A DNA stretch of 64,000 nt from Escherichia coli DSM 30083 = JCM 1649 = ATCC 11775 (GCF_003697165.2 NZ_CP033092.2:1054001-1118000); one strand, 5' to 3'; numbered from the stretch's first letter, positions 45,902 through 53,891 are shown. Program-made: numbers and translations. The notes: generated from the sequence alone by a model not told the origin.

Positions 45902-46795
45902 TTACCAGCGACCGGACGCGCCGCCACCGCCAGAAGAACCGCCCCCGCCGCTAAATCCGCCGCCACTTGAGCCTCCACCGGAAGAGGATGAAGAAGAACC
46001 TTTTCTTGAAGCTCTTTCTTTACTGAGTTTTTTGTATTTGGCGCGTAGCTTTTTATTGACGATAAGCCAAAAAACAACCAGTGGTACGATCGCAAAAGGC
46101 GTTAACATACCGCAGGCAACGATTAAATTGGTCCATGGTCCTGGCTCGGCAACATAGAGGAATACCATCCCGTAAATGGCGCCAGTGAGAGTGATCCAGG
46201 GTAAATTCGACGGATCGGTAAAAACAATAAAATATGAAAGTACCGCCAGCAATATAATTACAGCAAGCGATAATGGAATAGGGGGATTGATACTGTAATA
46301 ATCCCCCCTGTCTTCCGGTAATTCACCATTCAACAGAAGCGCGCCGATATTTTCGCTTGCCAGTGTTAATCCACCCATCAGGTCATCACTTTTGAAGGCA
46401 GGGATCAATATATCCCTGATAATCTTCGCCGCTTGCAGGTCGGTAACCACCCCTTCCAGCCCGTAGCCAACCTCAATACGAACAGCATGATCCTCCCAGG
46501 CAACCAGAAGTAAAATACCATCGTTTCTCTGCTTATCTCCCAGTTTCCAGCTATCAAAAACCCTTGTAGCATATTGTTCAATGGAATCGTCTCCGGTGGA
46601 CGGCACTACTAATACAGCGACCTGCGCCCGTGTTTTATGTGTAATATCCTGCAGTTGCTGTGTCAGTGATTGTTGTTCAGAAGTGCTTAACGTACCAGTA
46701 ATATCGGTCACCTGTTGGCGCAGTTCCGGCACAGCAATTTGCTGGGCAAGCCCAGGAAGGCACCACAAAGTGAATAGAATAAAGATTAAGCGCAT
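45902..46795 (-). CDS. TPM-domain (YgcG-like) membrane protein, copy 3 of 3
   Basis: This 297-residue protein has a signal peptide (MRLIFILFTLWCLPGLA), then a TPM_phosphatase domain (Pfam DUF477 class) over about residues 25-150 with D-I-T-G-T-L-S, V-A-V-L-V-V-P-S-T and the conserved R-I-E-V-G-Y-G-L-E-G. Two or three membrane helices follow (about 175-240), then a basic stretch, and a Gly/Ser tail ending G-G-G-G-A-S-G-R-W. K-12 has one such gene, ygcG, at this location. I start at the ATG (46795); a TTG/GTG extension overlaps the upstream stop. Biochemical role unknown; other TPM proteins are tied to photosystem repair or acid-phosphatase activity. Confidence 0.75.
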   Translation of the reverse strand: MRLIFILFTLWCLPGLAQQIAVPELRQQVTDITGTLSTSEQQSLTQQLQDITHKTRAQVAVLVVPSTGDDSIEQYATRVFDSWKLGDKQRNDGILLLVAWEDHAVRIEVGYGLEGVVTDLQAAKIIRDILIPAFKSDDLMGGLTLASENIGALLLNGELPEDRGDYYSINPPIPLSLAVIILLAVLSYFIVFTDPSNLPWITLTGAIYGMVFLYVAEPGPWTNLIVACGMLTPFAIVPLVVFWLIVNKKLRAKYKKLSKERASRKGSSSSSSGGGSSGGGFSGGGGSSGGGGASGRW

Positions 46796-46800
46796 TACGA

Positions 46801-47949
46801 TCACCAACGGCCGGATGAACCGCCGCCTCCTGAAGAACCGCCACCACCGCGGAAAGAATTTCTCGACGAAGAGCGAGAATGAGCATTACGATTCCCCGTT
46901 TTCCTGTTGCTTTTTTCTCCTGACCCCAGCTTAAGATTGCCAGTAAATTTGGCCACAATGATCAGCAGAACGATGCCAGCAATGGTTATTGGGCCGATAA
47001 AATGATCAATTAACCCAATAATTGTTGAGATGAATGCAATATCTTTATTACTGGCGAACACCAGGCACCATCCCACAATAATTATCAGCATCACGACAAA
47101 CAATGAATTTCGTCCTGATTCACGAACTTGCGGAGTCTTCTTTTGTTTTTTCACTTTCGCGTTTTTATTTTTTGGGGCCAGCATCATAGGAAATACGCGG
47201 CACATATTAAAAACTACTGCGAGACGCTGCCAGCAGATTGCTGCGAAAAATAAACTAAAACAAACGACCGACACCCGCCGAATGATGACATCGTCCTGAA
47301 AGCAGAAAAACCAGACCGTAGGTGTAATCATTGATATCATCCATATGCCAGGTCCTGGACGGCTGGTAAATCGCCAGAGGACAATGATGGCAACGATCAT
47401 CAGCACTGTCCAGGCAAGGCATGGCAGCGAAAGTTGCGGATTAGCAAACAGATGATTGGCTAAAGCATCCAAAGGGCTAAGGTTCGCTTTGATATGGGTA
47501 AACTGTGCGATGCTTTCAATTCCGCCCGTTAATCCAGCAAAGAGATTGTTTTTTTCGAATTCTGGCTGCATATGGTAACGAACAATTTGCGCAGCTTGTT
47601 CCGGCGGCAACATCTGTTCCAGTCCATGTCCAATCTTCATTGACGCCAGCCCTTCCGGCCAAACGACGAGAATTAAGATACCTTCGCCATATCGCTTCTC
47701 TCCAACGGGTTTCCAGTGATATACCCCGTATCTCTGCGAGGCTGCAAGTTTAATGTTTTTGCCCCCTGTTGTCGGCGTAACCAACACGGCCACCTGGAAG
47801 TGGTTTTGCTGCTCGAGAGTCTGTAATTGTTGATTTAAAGCACTTTGTTCTTCTGTCGTTAATGTCCCGGTTAAGTCAGTCACTGAAGGCAATCGTTCAG
47901 CGAATACCTGAAAACCGCATAGCATCAGAAGTAAGAGAAAAATACGCAT
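46801..47949 (-). CDS. TPM-domain membrane protein, copy 2 of 3 (divergent)
   Basis: The 382-residue middle paralogue has a signal peptide (MRIFLLLLMLCGFQVFA), a TPM domain starting D-L-T-G-T-L-T, several membrane helices, and the same Gly/Ser tail ending G-G-G-G-S-S-G-R-W. It is longer than its neighbours, and the usual G-Y-G-L-E-G motif reads G-H-G-L-E-Q, so its active or binding site may differ. AAAAGGAATTGAT gives a good ribosome site. Five bases separate its stop from the next ATG. Confidence 0.75.
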   Translation of the reverse strand: MRIFLLLLMLCGFQVFAERLPSVTDLTGTLTTEEQSALNQQLQTLEQQNHFQVAVLVTPTTGGKNIKLAASQRYGVYHWKPVGEKRYGEGILILVVWPEGLASMKIGHGLEQMLPPEQAAQIVRYHMQPEFEKNNLFAGLTGGIESIAQFTHIKANLSPLDALANHLFANPQLSLPCLAWTVLMIVAIIVLWRFTSRPGPGIWMISMITPTVWFFCFQDDVIIRRVSVVCFSLFFAAICWQRLAVVFNMCRVFPMMLAPKNKNAKVKKQKKTPQVRESGRNSLFVVMLIIIVGWCLVFASNKDIAFISTIIGLIDHFIGPITIAGIVLLIIVAKFTGNLKLGSGEKSNRKTGNRNAHSRSSSRNSFRGGGGSSGGGGSSGRW

Positions 47950-47963
47950 ATCAATTCCTTTTG

Positions 47964-48857
47964 TTACCAGCGCCCGGAAGCGCCACCGCCACCAGATGAA
48001 CCGCCACCACCGCTAAAATTGTCATTGTCGAATGAAGAGGATGACGATGATGAATAGTGGGAGGAAGAATTGCTTCTTGTATGGCGTGATGGCTGGTTGG
48101 CATCACGCATCGAATCCCGAACCTTTTTGCCGAAGGGGGTAAAAGCGATGGCAACTGCCAGAAACGGTGTGGCGAAGCAGAGTAATGTTGTGAGTACTCC
48201 CCAGCTTCCGCTGAAACCTGCTATAGGTAAAACAAAGGCCAGTACAATGGCTGCGAAGCAAATTACTCCCAACGTTTTGATATATCCTCTGGCAGAAATA
48301 AACGTCAGTATTATCGCCCAGACTAATAAAGCCCACCAACCGCTAAAGGACAAAGGGTGATCGGTCGGTGTTATCGTTGCTGAATTATTCCCCGTCAGGC
48401 GACTTTCAATATCGTTGATCCCCTTTTGTAAACCACCAGCCAGGTCGCCTTTTTTAAATGCCGGAATAATACTGTTGCGAATAATTTTCCCGGACTGTGC
48501 ATCCGTAATAATACCTTCCAGCCCGTAACCGATTTCAATACGCACGGTATGATCCTGCCAGGCGACTAACAGTAGAACGCCATCATCACGGTCTTTATCA
48601 CCCGGTTTCCAGCTATCGAATACCCGCGTTGCGTACTGCTCAATGGTTTCATCGCCTGTTGTATCAACCACTAACACGACCAACTGTGCGTGGTTTTTTT
48701 GCGTCAGGGCTTTAATCTGGTTGGTCAGGGTGTTTACTTCGCTGTTTGTTAATGTGCCGGTTAAGTCATTCACATACCTGGGTGATTCAGGTACTGGAAT
48801 TTGTGTAGCAAACACAGATGAACAGAAGAAAGCCATAAGGAAGATAAAATTTCGCAT
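47964..48857 (-). CDS. TPM-domain (YgcG-like) membrane protein, copy 1 of 3
   Basis: A 297-residue protein with signal peptide (MRNFIFLMAFFCSSVFA), then a TPM domain with D-L-T-G-T-L-T-N, L-V-V-L-V-V-D-T-T and R-I-E-I-G-Y-G-L-E-G. Membrane helices lie near residues 180-245. A Ser/His-rich segment and the Gly tail ending G-G-G-G-A-S-G-R-W complete it. It is the closest match in layout to copy 3. I start at 48857 (MRNFIF), which has GGGGACG upstream; an upstream in-frame ATG at 48887 would place the signal peptide internally. Confidence 0.75.
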   Translation of the reverse strand: MRNFIFLMAFFCSSVFATQIPVPESPRYVNDLTGTLTNSEVNTLTNQIKALTQKNHAQLVVLVVDTTGDETIEQYATRVFDSWKPGDKDRDDGVLLLVAWQDHTVRIEIGYGLEGIITDAQSGKIIRNSIIPAFKKGDLAGGLQKGINDIESRLTGNNSATITPTDHPLSFSGWWALLVWAIILTFISARGYIKTLGVICFAAIVLAFVLPIAGFSGSWGVLTTLLCFATPFLAVAIAFTPFGKKVRDSMRDANQPSRHTRSNSSSHYSSSSSSSFDNDNFSGGGGSSGGGGASGRW

Positions 48858-48870
48858 AGAACGTCCCCGC

Positions 48871-49473
48871 TTAATGAGCATTATCATTCTGGCTAAAATC
48901 TATTGTTGGGGCTTTACTTACTGCGGTGACATCATCCGGCAAATAATTTTTCTTTGGTGTGTAATCCATGACCTTTGCGGTTAATACAGCGGGGAATTTG
49001 CGGATAGTGACATTATATTGTTCAATGGCTTTAATATATCTTCCTCGCGCAACGGCAATTCTATTTTCACTTCCTTCGAGCTGTACCATTAAGTTTTGAT
49101 AGAGCTCTTGAGCCTTTAACTGAGGGTAACGCTCACTAATAATCGTTAACTGCCCGAGAGTGCGAGTCACCTGCGCCTGCGCCTGTTGCCAGGCTTGTAA
49201 TTTTTGTTCATCTCCCGGAGTTTTCTGAAGATCGCTACTGGCGCGATTAGCCTGACTACGTGCCAATGTTACGGCTTCTAGTACCTCTTGTTCATGGCTG
49301 GAGTAACCTTTAATACTAGCGACAAGATTAGGAATAAGATCGGTGCGACGTTGATATTGATTTAATACTTCTGACCAGGAGGCATTAACCTGTTCATCAT
49401 AGGTTTGAATATCGTTATAACCGCAACCTGATAAATTGAAAATAAATATAAACGCGATGAATATTCTAAACAT
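48871..49473 (-). CDS. LemA-family lipoprotein
   Basis: The 200-residue product begins with a hydrophobic signal and lipobox LSGC (Cys17), so unlike most LemA proteins it may be lipid-anchored. The LemA core follows: Q-V-N-A-S-W-S-E-V-L-N-Q-Y-Q-R-R-T-D-L-I-P-N-L-V, with long helices and A-R-x-x-Y-x-x-x-I-x-x-Y-N near residue 155. It is first in the leftward operon and lies 13 nt before the first TPM gene. LemA and TPM-domain genes are often paired in bacteria; the joint function is not established. Confidence 0.85.
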   Translation of the reverse strand: MFRIFIAFIFIFNLSGCGYNDIQTYDEQVNASWSEVLNQYQRRTDLIPNLVASIKGYSSHEQEVLEAVTLARSQANRASSDLQKTPGDEQKLQAWQQAQAQVTRTLGQLTIISERYPQLKAQELYQNLMVQLEGSENRIAVARGRYIKAIEQYNVTIRKFPAVLTAKVMDYTPKKNYLPDDVTAVSKAPTIDFSQNDNAH

Positions 49474-49645
49474 GTTTAAATCCCTTTCATTTAATCCTTG
49501 AAAACATAATACGCCGCTTCATTTTATTCTTAATGATCTGAGCCAATTTTTGCATCAAACCTGCCTGTAACAGAATGTTAATAAGACATGATTGTTGTGG
49601 CAGGATCTGCAATAATTAACAATTATCCACTTCACAGAGAATGCT

Positions 49646-50317
49646 ATGCAGTACCCGATTAACGAGATGTTCCAGACCCTGCAAGGTGAGGGTTACTTTA
49701 CCGGCGTCCCCGCCATTTTTATTCGTTTACAGGGATGTCCGGTTGGCTGTGCCTGGTGCGACACCAAACACACCTGGGAAAAGCTTGAGGATCGGGAAGT
49801 CTCCCTTTTCAGCATTCTGGCGAAGACCAAAGAGAGTGATAAGTGGGGGGCGGCGAGCAGTGAAGATTTGCTGGCTGTCATTGGCCGTCAGGGATACACC
49901 GCGCGTCACGTGGTGATTACGGGTGGTGAGCCTTGCATTCATGATTTGCTGCCACTGACTGACCTGCTCGAAAAGAACGGTTTTAGCTGCCAGATCGAAA
50001 CCAGTGGTACTCATGAGGTACGCTGCACACCGAATACCTGGGTTACCGTATCGCCAAAGCTGAACATGCGCGGCGGCTATGAAGTATTGTCGCAAGCCCT
50101 GGAGCGAGCCAACGAAATCAAGCATCCAGTGGGACGCGTACGTGATATTGAAGCACTGGACGAATTGCTGGCGACGCTGACCGATGATAAACCGCGAGTC
50201 ATTGCACTTCAGCCAATTAGCCAGAAGGAAGATGCTACGCGTTTATGTATCGATACCTGCATTGCGCGCAACTGGCGTTTGTCGATGCAGACACATAAAT
50301 ATTTGAATATTGCCTGA
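49646..50317 (+). CDS. queE: 7-carboxy-7-deazaguanine synthase
   Basis: QueE (223 residues, YgcF) is a radical SAM enzyme that rearranges 6-carboxytetrahydropterin to 7-carboxy-7-deazaguanine in queuosine synthesis. The cluster cysteines are Cys31, Cys35 and Cys38 in G-C-P-V-G-C-A-W-C-D. The G-G-E-P-C segment for SAM binding is near residue 93. In E. coli, raised QueE also blocks division during stress. Its substrate comes from QueD, 11 kb away in this window. Confidence 0.96.
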   Translation: MQYPINEMFQTLQGEGYFTGVPAIFIRLQGCPVGCAWCDTKHTWEKLEDREVSLFSILAKTKESDKWGAASSEDLLAVIGRQGYTARHVVITGGEPCIHDLLPLTDLLEKNGFSCQIETSGTHEVRCTPNTWVTVSPKLNMRGGYEVLSQALERANEIKHPVGRVRDIEALDELLATLTDDKPRVIALQPISQKEDATRLCIDTCIARNWRLSMQTHKYLNIA

Positions 50318-50592
50318 TTAAACATTTATAAGCGTTATAAATGGGTGGAATCTGTAAAGACTTCTACTCATTTATATTCTTTGTCGCCTCTGAAAAACCT
50401 CCATTTTGCCCATTCTGGACTAATCATTATCATTCTCTACAAATTCTGTGGCGTTAATTTTTCGCTGGAGTGAAAATTATTGCGGTAAAGTTTGGTAGAT
50501 TTTAGTTTGAATAGAGTTATTTTAAATATTTATCTTTTTAATCAATGGATTAAGTGCTCTTTAACATAATGGATGTGTTGTTTGTGTGATAC
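50318..50592. other. AT-rich region after queE, no gene
   Basis: About 275 bp without a coding frame, followed by the CRISPR leader. It includes ATTTATAA-GCG-TTATAAAT just after queE, a weak AT hairpin. It contains two TTGGTAGATT motifs in total with the leader (50490 and 50599), a partial duplication of leader sequence. Confidence 0.5.
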
Positions 50593-50655
50593 TGTAAAGT
50601 TGGTAGATTGTGACTGGCTTAAAAAATAATTAATTAATAATAGGTTATGTTTAGA
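50593..50655 (+). promoter_or_regulatory. Type I-E CRISPR leader
   Basis: The stretch TTGGTAGATTGTGACTGG, an AT-rich block, then AATAGGTTATGTTTAGA, directly before the first repeat, matches the known leader of E. coli I-E arrays. It gives the array its polarity, left to right. The leader normally carries the array promoter and an IHF site needed for spacer acquisition. It appears intact although the array is nearly gone. Confidence 0.75.
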
Positions 50656-50745
50656 GAGTTCCCCGCACCAGCGGGGATAAACCGAACGGCGCGGCCCACC
50701 AGCAAAAACCGGATATGAGTTCCCCGCGTCAGCGGGGATAACCAT
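50656..50745 (+). CRISPR. Minimal orphan I-E CRISPR array (two repeats, one spacer)
   Basis: The first 29-bp repeat (50656-50684) follows the I-E consensus, with G-A-G-T-T-CCCCGC and GCGGGGATAAACCG and one internal change (ACC for GCC). The 32-bp spacer is 50685-50716. The second repeat (50717-50745) keeps CCCCGC...GCGGGG but departs from consensus at its 3' end (ATAACCAT), as expected for a degenerate leader-distal terminal repeat. No cas gene is adjacent, so this is a relic of the CRISPR2 locus between queE and ygcE. Confidence 0.88.
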
Positions 50746-50759
50746 TCAGGTATGTTCAT

Positions 50760-50781
50760 GCCGGGCAGTTTCCCGCCCGGC
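50760..50781 (-). terminator. Hairpin after ygcE, possible terminator
   Basis: GCCGGGC (50760-50766) pairs with GCCCGGC (50775-50781), 9 nt after the ygcE stop. It lacks a clear U-run on the minus strand, so efficiency is doubtful. Confidence 0.4.
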
Positions 50782-50790
50782 CTTCCTCAC

Positions 50791-52269
50791 TTACGCATTC
50801 GACCAGCTCTGGATCGAATCCGCATTCCCCAATTCCCCATGCATCACTTCATACGATTTTTTCAGGATTACATCAGTATGTTTGGTTAACTCCTTGAAAA
50901 TGCCTTTATTCATCGCGTCGTAGCGTTTGGCATTGTTCTCAACAGGCATAAAGATATCTTTCACGCGAACCATTTTGTCGACAGCCGTTGCGTAATCCGG
51001 GTATAGCCCCAGACCTACCGCCGTATTAATCGCTGCCCCCAGACTTGCACAACCGTTAATGGCGTTACGGCGTGCCGGAAGGTTGAACACGTCGGCAAAA
51101 ATCTGCATAAACAGATCGCTGTTCGAACCGCCGCCAGTAATGATCACATGCTTTGCAAAGTGATTCATTTCATGACACATATTGTCGTAATTATTCTTCA
51201 GCGTCAGCGCCACGCTTTCCAGTATCGAACGATATATCCATGCGTAATCCATACTGGAATCAAAGCCGATCATAATTCCGCGTTTGTACGGTTCCCACGG
51301 ATTGGTCAGCCAGTCCAGCACCGTCATCAGCCCATTACAACCAGGTGGCACGCAAGACGCTTTTTTGTTGAGCAAATCTTCCGGTGAAAGATCCTGTGCT
51401 TTGGCATCCTGAATTAACGACTCGCCTAACATGTCGCGCAGCCAGCTCACCGTCCACATGCCTTTGCGAATACCGTAACCTTCATACAGCAATGTTTGCG
51501 GAATAGAAGACATAATCGGCCAGTACGCGACCGGATCTTTCGGCAGTGCTTTGCCGTTCATCATTAACGCGATATAGGTGCCAAGAGAAATTACCGCCGT
51601 TTCATCATCCAGTAACCCGGCTCCCAGAGCTTCTACCGGTTTATCACTGGTGGTACAAACAACCGGCAGCCCAGCCGGGAAATGTGTCGCCAGCGCAGCT
51701 TGTGGTGTGATATGCCCAAGAATGGTGCCCGGCATTTGCACGTCAAAAAGCATCTGGCGGGGGATATTAAACTTTTCCATTACCGCGGCATCTTCGCTCC
51801 ATGCCCAGGTCTTATAATCCACCGGCCACTGACCAAAATAGTTGGCGATATTATCTTTAAATTCGCCCGTTAAACGGTGCGTCAGATAACCCGAAAAAGA
51901 GGTGACATATGCCACGTCAGGATTAGTGTGTTCGTAGGGACGCGTTACGCGTGCATCCTGCCAGCTAATCAACGGCGCAGCAGGCGTGCCATCGGCTTTC
52001 AATAACGCACGGCAGCAACGGATGGATCCCAGGCCAATGCCGACAATATCTTCTTTATTCCCGGCAAACTGGCTCATCAAATCGTGGCCGGCAAAGCATA
52101 ATGATGCCCATAAATCGTCGTCAGGATGTTCTGCGGTATCGGCATCTGGCGTGTGCATCGGCTGCAATAAGCCTTTGCCTTCGCAAACCACATTACCTTC
52201 CAGATCGTACATCACCACTTTTGTGCTCTGACTTCCGCCATCAATCCCTATGATGTATTTTTTCGACAT
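50791..52269 (-). CDS. ygcE: FGGY-family carbohydrate kinase YgcE
   Basis: YgcE (492 residues) is an uncharacterised sugar or polyol kinase. The N-terminal G-I-D-G-G-S-Q-S-T-K-V is the phosphate-binding loop, W-Q-D-A-R follows in the sugar domain, and I-T-G-G-G-S-N-S near residue 400 is the C-terminal nucleotide site. It lies 26 nt downstream of yqcE, a transporter gene, so uptake and phosphorylation are probably coupled. The GlpP-type regulator YgcP in the same cluster hints that its product could resemble glycerol-3-phosphate or another small polyol phosphate (inference). Confidence 0.9.
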   Translation of the reverse strand: MSKKYIIGIDGGSQSTKVVMYDLEGNVVCEGKGLLQPMHTPDADTAEHPDDDLWASLCFAGHDLMSQFAGNKEDIVGIGLGSIRCCRALLKADGTPAAPLISWQDARVTRPYEHTNPDVAYVTSFSGYLTHRLTGEFKDNIANYFGQWPVDYKTWAWSEDAAVMEKFNIPRQMLFDVQMPGTILGHITPQAALATHFPAGLPVVCTTSDKPVEALGAGLLDDETAVISLGTYIALMMNGKALPKDPVAYWPIMSSIPQTLLYEGYGIRKGMWTVSWLRDMLGESLIQDAKAQDLSPEDLLNKKASCVPPGCNGLMTVLDWLTNPWEPYKRGIMIGFDSSMDYAWIYRSILESVALTLKNNYDNMCHEMNHFAKHVIITGGGSNSDLFMQIFADVFNLPARRNAINGCASLGAAINTAVGLGLYPDYATAVDKMVRVKDIFMPVENNAKRYDAMNKGIFKELTKHTDVILKKSYEVMHGELGNADSIQSWSNA

Positions 52270-52295
52270 GATTTTTCTCCTGTAATTTTCCTGGC

Positions 52296-53573
52296 TTACT
52301 TGCTGCTAGCCATTGCGGGGGCGCTATCAGCAGTACGAATTTTTTGGAACAGCAAAAAGGTAAAGATGATCACCATGCCAAGCGCCGCCATGCCCATTAG
52401 CCACATGTTGCGGTAGGCTTCTGCAGCGGGCAGGGTGTCTTGCCAGTAGCCGATAATCGGGTAAACGAAGACATCCGGCAGGAATCCAATCACCGAACAA
52501 ATACCTACCGTGGTGCCCATAATGTAAGACGGTGTTCTCGCTTCGCCAGGGCAGGCCCAATACAGCCCGCGTGAGGCGTAACAGGTGAATCCCAGTAATA
52601 AAATCAAGCCAATCCCCATCGCGACCGATTGCGGGTTAGAGTTCGTAACGAGCAGGGCTGTCAATGCCAGCAAACCGATGATGGAAAGGATTTGGACCAC
52701 GCGGGTAGGGGATTTCACTTTGCTGTAGGTGGTGATAATGCCGCCAAGTGGGCCGCATAACGCGCGGAAGATTTTGTTGATCACAATCCCCATGTAGCTC
52801 GCTGCCACCAGTGACATGCCGTACATTTCGGTCAGATAGTTGGTGGAGTAACTCAGAATGGCGTAGATGGTGAAGACACCAAAAATCACCATGCTGCAAT
52901 ACCAGGTGGTGCTGATGCGCAAAACGGCCAGGATGTCGCTAAGCTGGAATGACTGTTTTTCTTCGTTATTGGCACTGCGCAGATTGTTGTTATCGCTAAC
53001 AAAAAACCAACACAAAATGCCCAGCAGAATGTAAACCACACTATAGATAATAATGACCGTTTTCAGGCTGGCGCTGTCATCCGGTGCAAAGCGAGAAAAG
53101 ACCCACATGGTAAACACCGCCAGCGACATTACACCGACGCCGCGCAGCCCTTCCATCCAGCCCATAATTTTCCCTTGCTCGCTATGATCGCCCAGCAACG
53201 ATGCGGCTTTAATCGACACCGACCACAGCATTAAAATCGTCGTTATCGCAAAGGCGACCTGAATACAGAGCATTACCCACAGTGGTGGATATGTTGCCAT
53301 TATCAGGCCCAGTAATCCGGTAATGATCATCGCGGAAGTAATCATTTTGCGGTGTGAAAATTTATCGGCAATAACGCCGCTAGGGGCATAGAAAATAATG
53401 GCCGCAATACCAAAGGTACTCATTATTAAACCTATCTCGGTATTGCTGAATCCCATAAATTTTGCCATGGGAATTTGATAAATATAACGTAAATAAGCCA
53501 GGTCGAAACTAACGCCGCCGCTAAAACTAATTATCGCGAGGGTTATCCAACGGCGATATGAGTTGTGTTGCAT
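52296..53573 (-). CDS. yqcE: MFS transporter YqcE
   Basis: YqcE (425 residues) is a 12-helix major facilitator related to sugar-phosphate or hexuronate-type carriers. The loop 2-3 motif reads G-V-I-A-D-K-F-S-H-R-K, preceded by Y-A-P-S. The substrate is unknown. It heads the leftward yqcE-ygcE unit. Its leader carries an intrinsic terminator 25 nt before the ATG and a competing hairpin, so expression is likely controlled by antitermination. A CRP site lies further upstream. Confidence 0.9.
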   Translation of the reverse strand: MQHNSYRRWITLAIISFSGGVSFDLAYLRYIYQIPMAKFMGFSNTEIGLIMSTFGIAAIIFYAPSGVIADKFSHRKMITSAMIITGLLGLIMATYPPLWVMLCIQVAFAITTILMLWSVSIKAASLLGDHSEQGKIMGWMEGLRGVGVMSLAVFTMWVFSRFAPDDSASLKTVIIIYSVVYILLGILCWFFVSDNNNLRSANNEEKQSFQLSDILAVLRISTTWYCSMVIFGVFTIYAILSYSTNYLTEMYGMSLVAASYMGIVINKIFRALCGPLGGIITTYSKVKSPTRVVQILSIIGLLALTALLVTNSNPQSVAMGIGLILLLGFTCYASRGLYWACPGEARTPSYIMGTTVGICSVIGFLPDVFVYPIIGYWQDTLPAAEAYRNMWLMGMAALGMVIIFTFLLFQKIRTADSAPAMASSK

Positions 53574-53597
53574 ATCGTATTCCCATTTGTAATAGAC

Positions 53598-53645
53598 AAA
53601 AAAAAGAGAAAAGTAAGCCGCCCTTTCAGGTGGATTACTTTTCTC
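53598..53645 (-). terminator. Leader terminator of yqcE (attenuator)
   Basis: On the minus strand GAGAAAAGTAA (53645-53635) pairs with TTACTTTTCTC (53616-53606), with further CC/GG pairs inside, and is followed by eight T residues (53605-53598). It stands inside the 5' leader, 25 nt before the yqcE start, so without a bypass it would stop transcription of yqcE-ygcE. Its 5' arm is shared with the upstream antiterminator-like hairpin. Confidence 0.85.
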
Positions 53646-53659
53646 AGGTCTCTAGTAAT
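53634..53659 (-). promoter_or_regulatory. Antiterminator-like RNA hairpin in the yqcE leader
   Basis: ATTACT (53659-53654) can pair with AGTAAT (53639-53634) around a 14-nt loop AGAGACCTGAGAAA. The second arm lies in the 5' arm of the terminator, so the two structures exclude each other. Loop and stem layout match the ygcW leader element. Confidence 0.75.
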
Positions 53660-53694
53660 TGCAATAAGAAATAACATGGAAAGAAAAGGTGTTG

Positions 53695-53710
53695 TGTGAG
53701 AGTAATCACG
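53695..53710. promoter_or_regulatory. CRP-binding site (candidate), yqcE side
   Basis: TGTGA-GAGTAA-TCACG matches the CRP consensus at nine of ten half-site bases. It lies 50 bp upstream of the yqcE leader terminator. Confidence 0.6.
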
Positions 53711-53751
53711 CTTCTGCTTTTTAAAACTATTTGATAATACGAACATCACTC

Positions 53752-53767
53752 TGTGATTACGATCACA
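53752..53767. promoter_or_regulatory. CRP-binding site between yqcE and ygcW
   Basis: TGTGA-TTACGA-TCACA matches all ten half-site bases of the CRP consensus. It lies between the divergent yqcE and ygcW transcripts, with a TATTAT box (53734-53739) to the left and TATGCT (53784-53789) to the right as possible -10 elements. This predicts catabolite control of the cluster. Confidence 0.8.
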
Positions 53768-53802
53768 TTAGCAGTTATGCCCTTATGCTAAAAATTATCT
53801 CC

Positions 53803-53831
53803 AGTTACCAGAGATAATGAGAAAGGTAACT
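53803..53831 (+). promoter_or_regulatory. Antiterminator-like RNA hairpin in the ygcW leader
   Basis: AGTTACC (53803-53809) can pair with GGTAACT (53825-53831) around a 15-nt loop AGAGATAATGAGAAA. GGTAACT is also part of the terminator 5' arm, so only one structure can form. Compared with the yqcE element, the loop is conserved and the stem pairs change in a compensatory way. Confidence 0.8.
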
Positions 53832-53867
53832 TCCCTCTCGCGGGGGAAGTTACCTTTCTTTTTTTTT
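53820..53867 (+). terminator. Leader terminator of ygcW (attenuator)
   Basis: GAAAGGTAACTTCCC (53821-53835) pairs perfectly with GGGAAGTTACCTTTC (53844-53858) around an 8-nt loop, followed by nine T residues. This very strong intrinsic terminator ends 25 nt before the ygcW ATG, in the leader, mirroring the yqcE arrangement. Confidence 0.92.
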
Positions 53868-53891
53868 GCCTTACGGAAATTGGAGCTAACT

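Noticed and set aside
50542..50745. 67-residue frame over the CRISPR relic (minus strand)
   Set aside because: Its sequence is a translation of the repeats and leader, not a gene.
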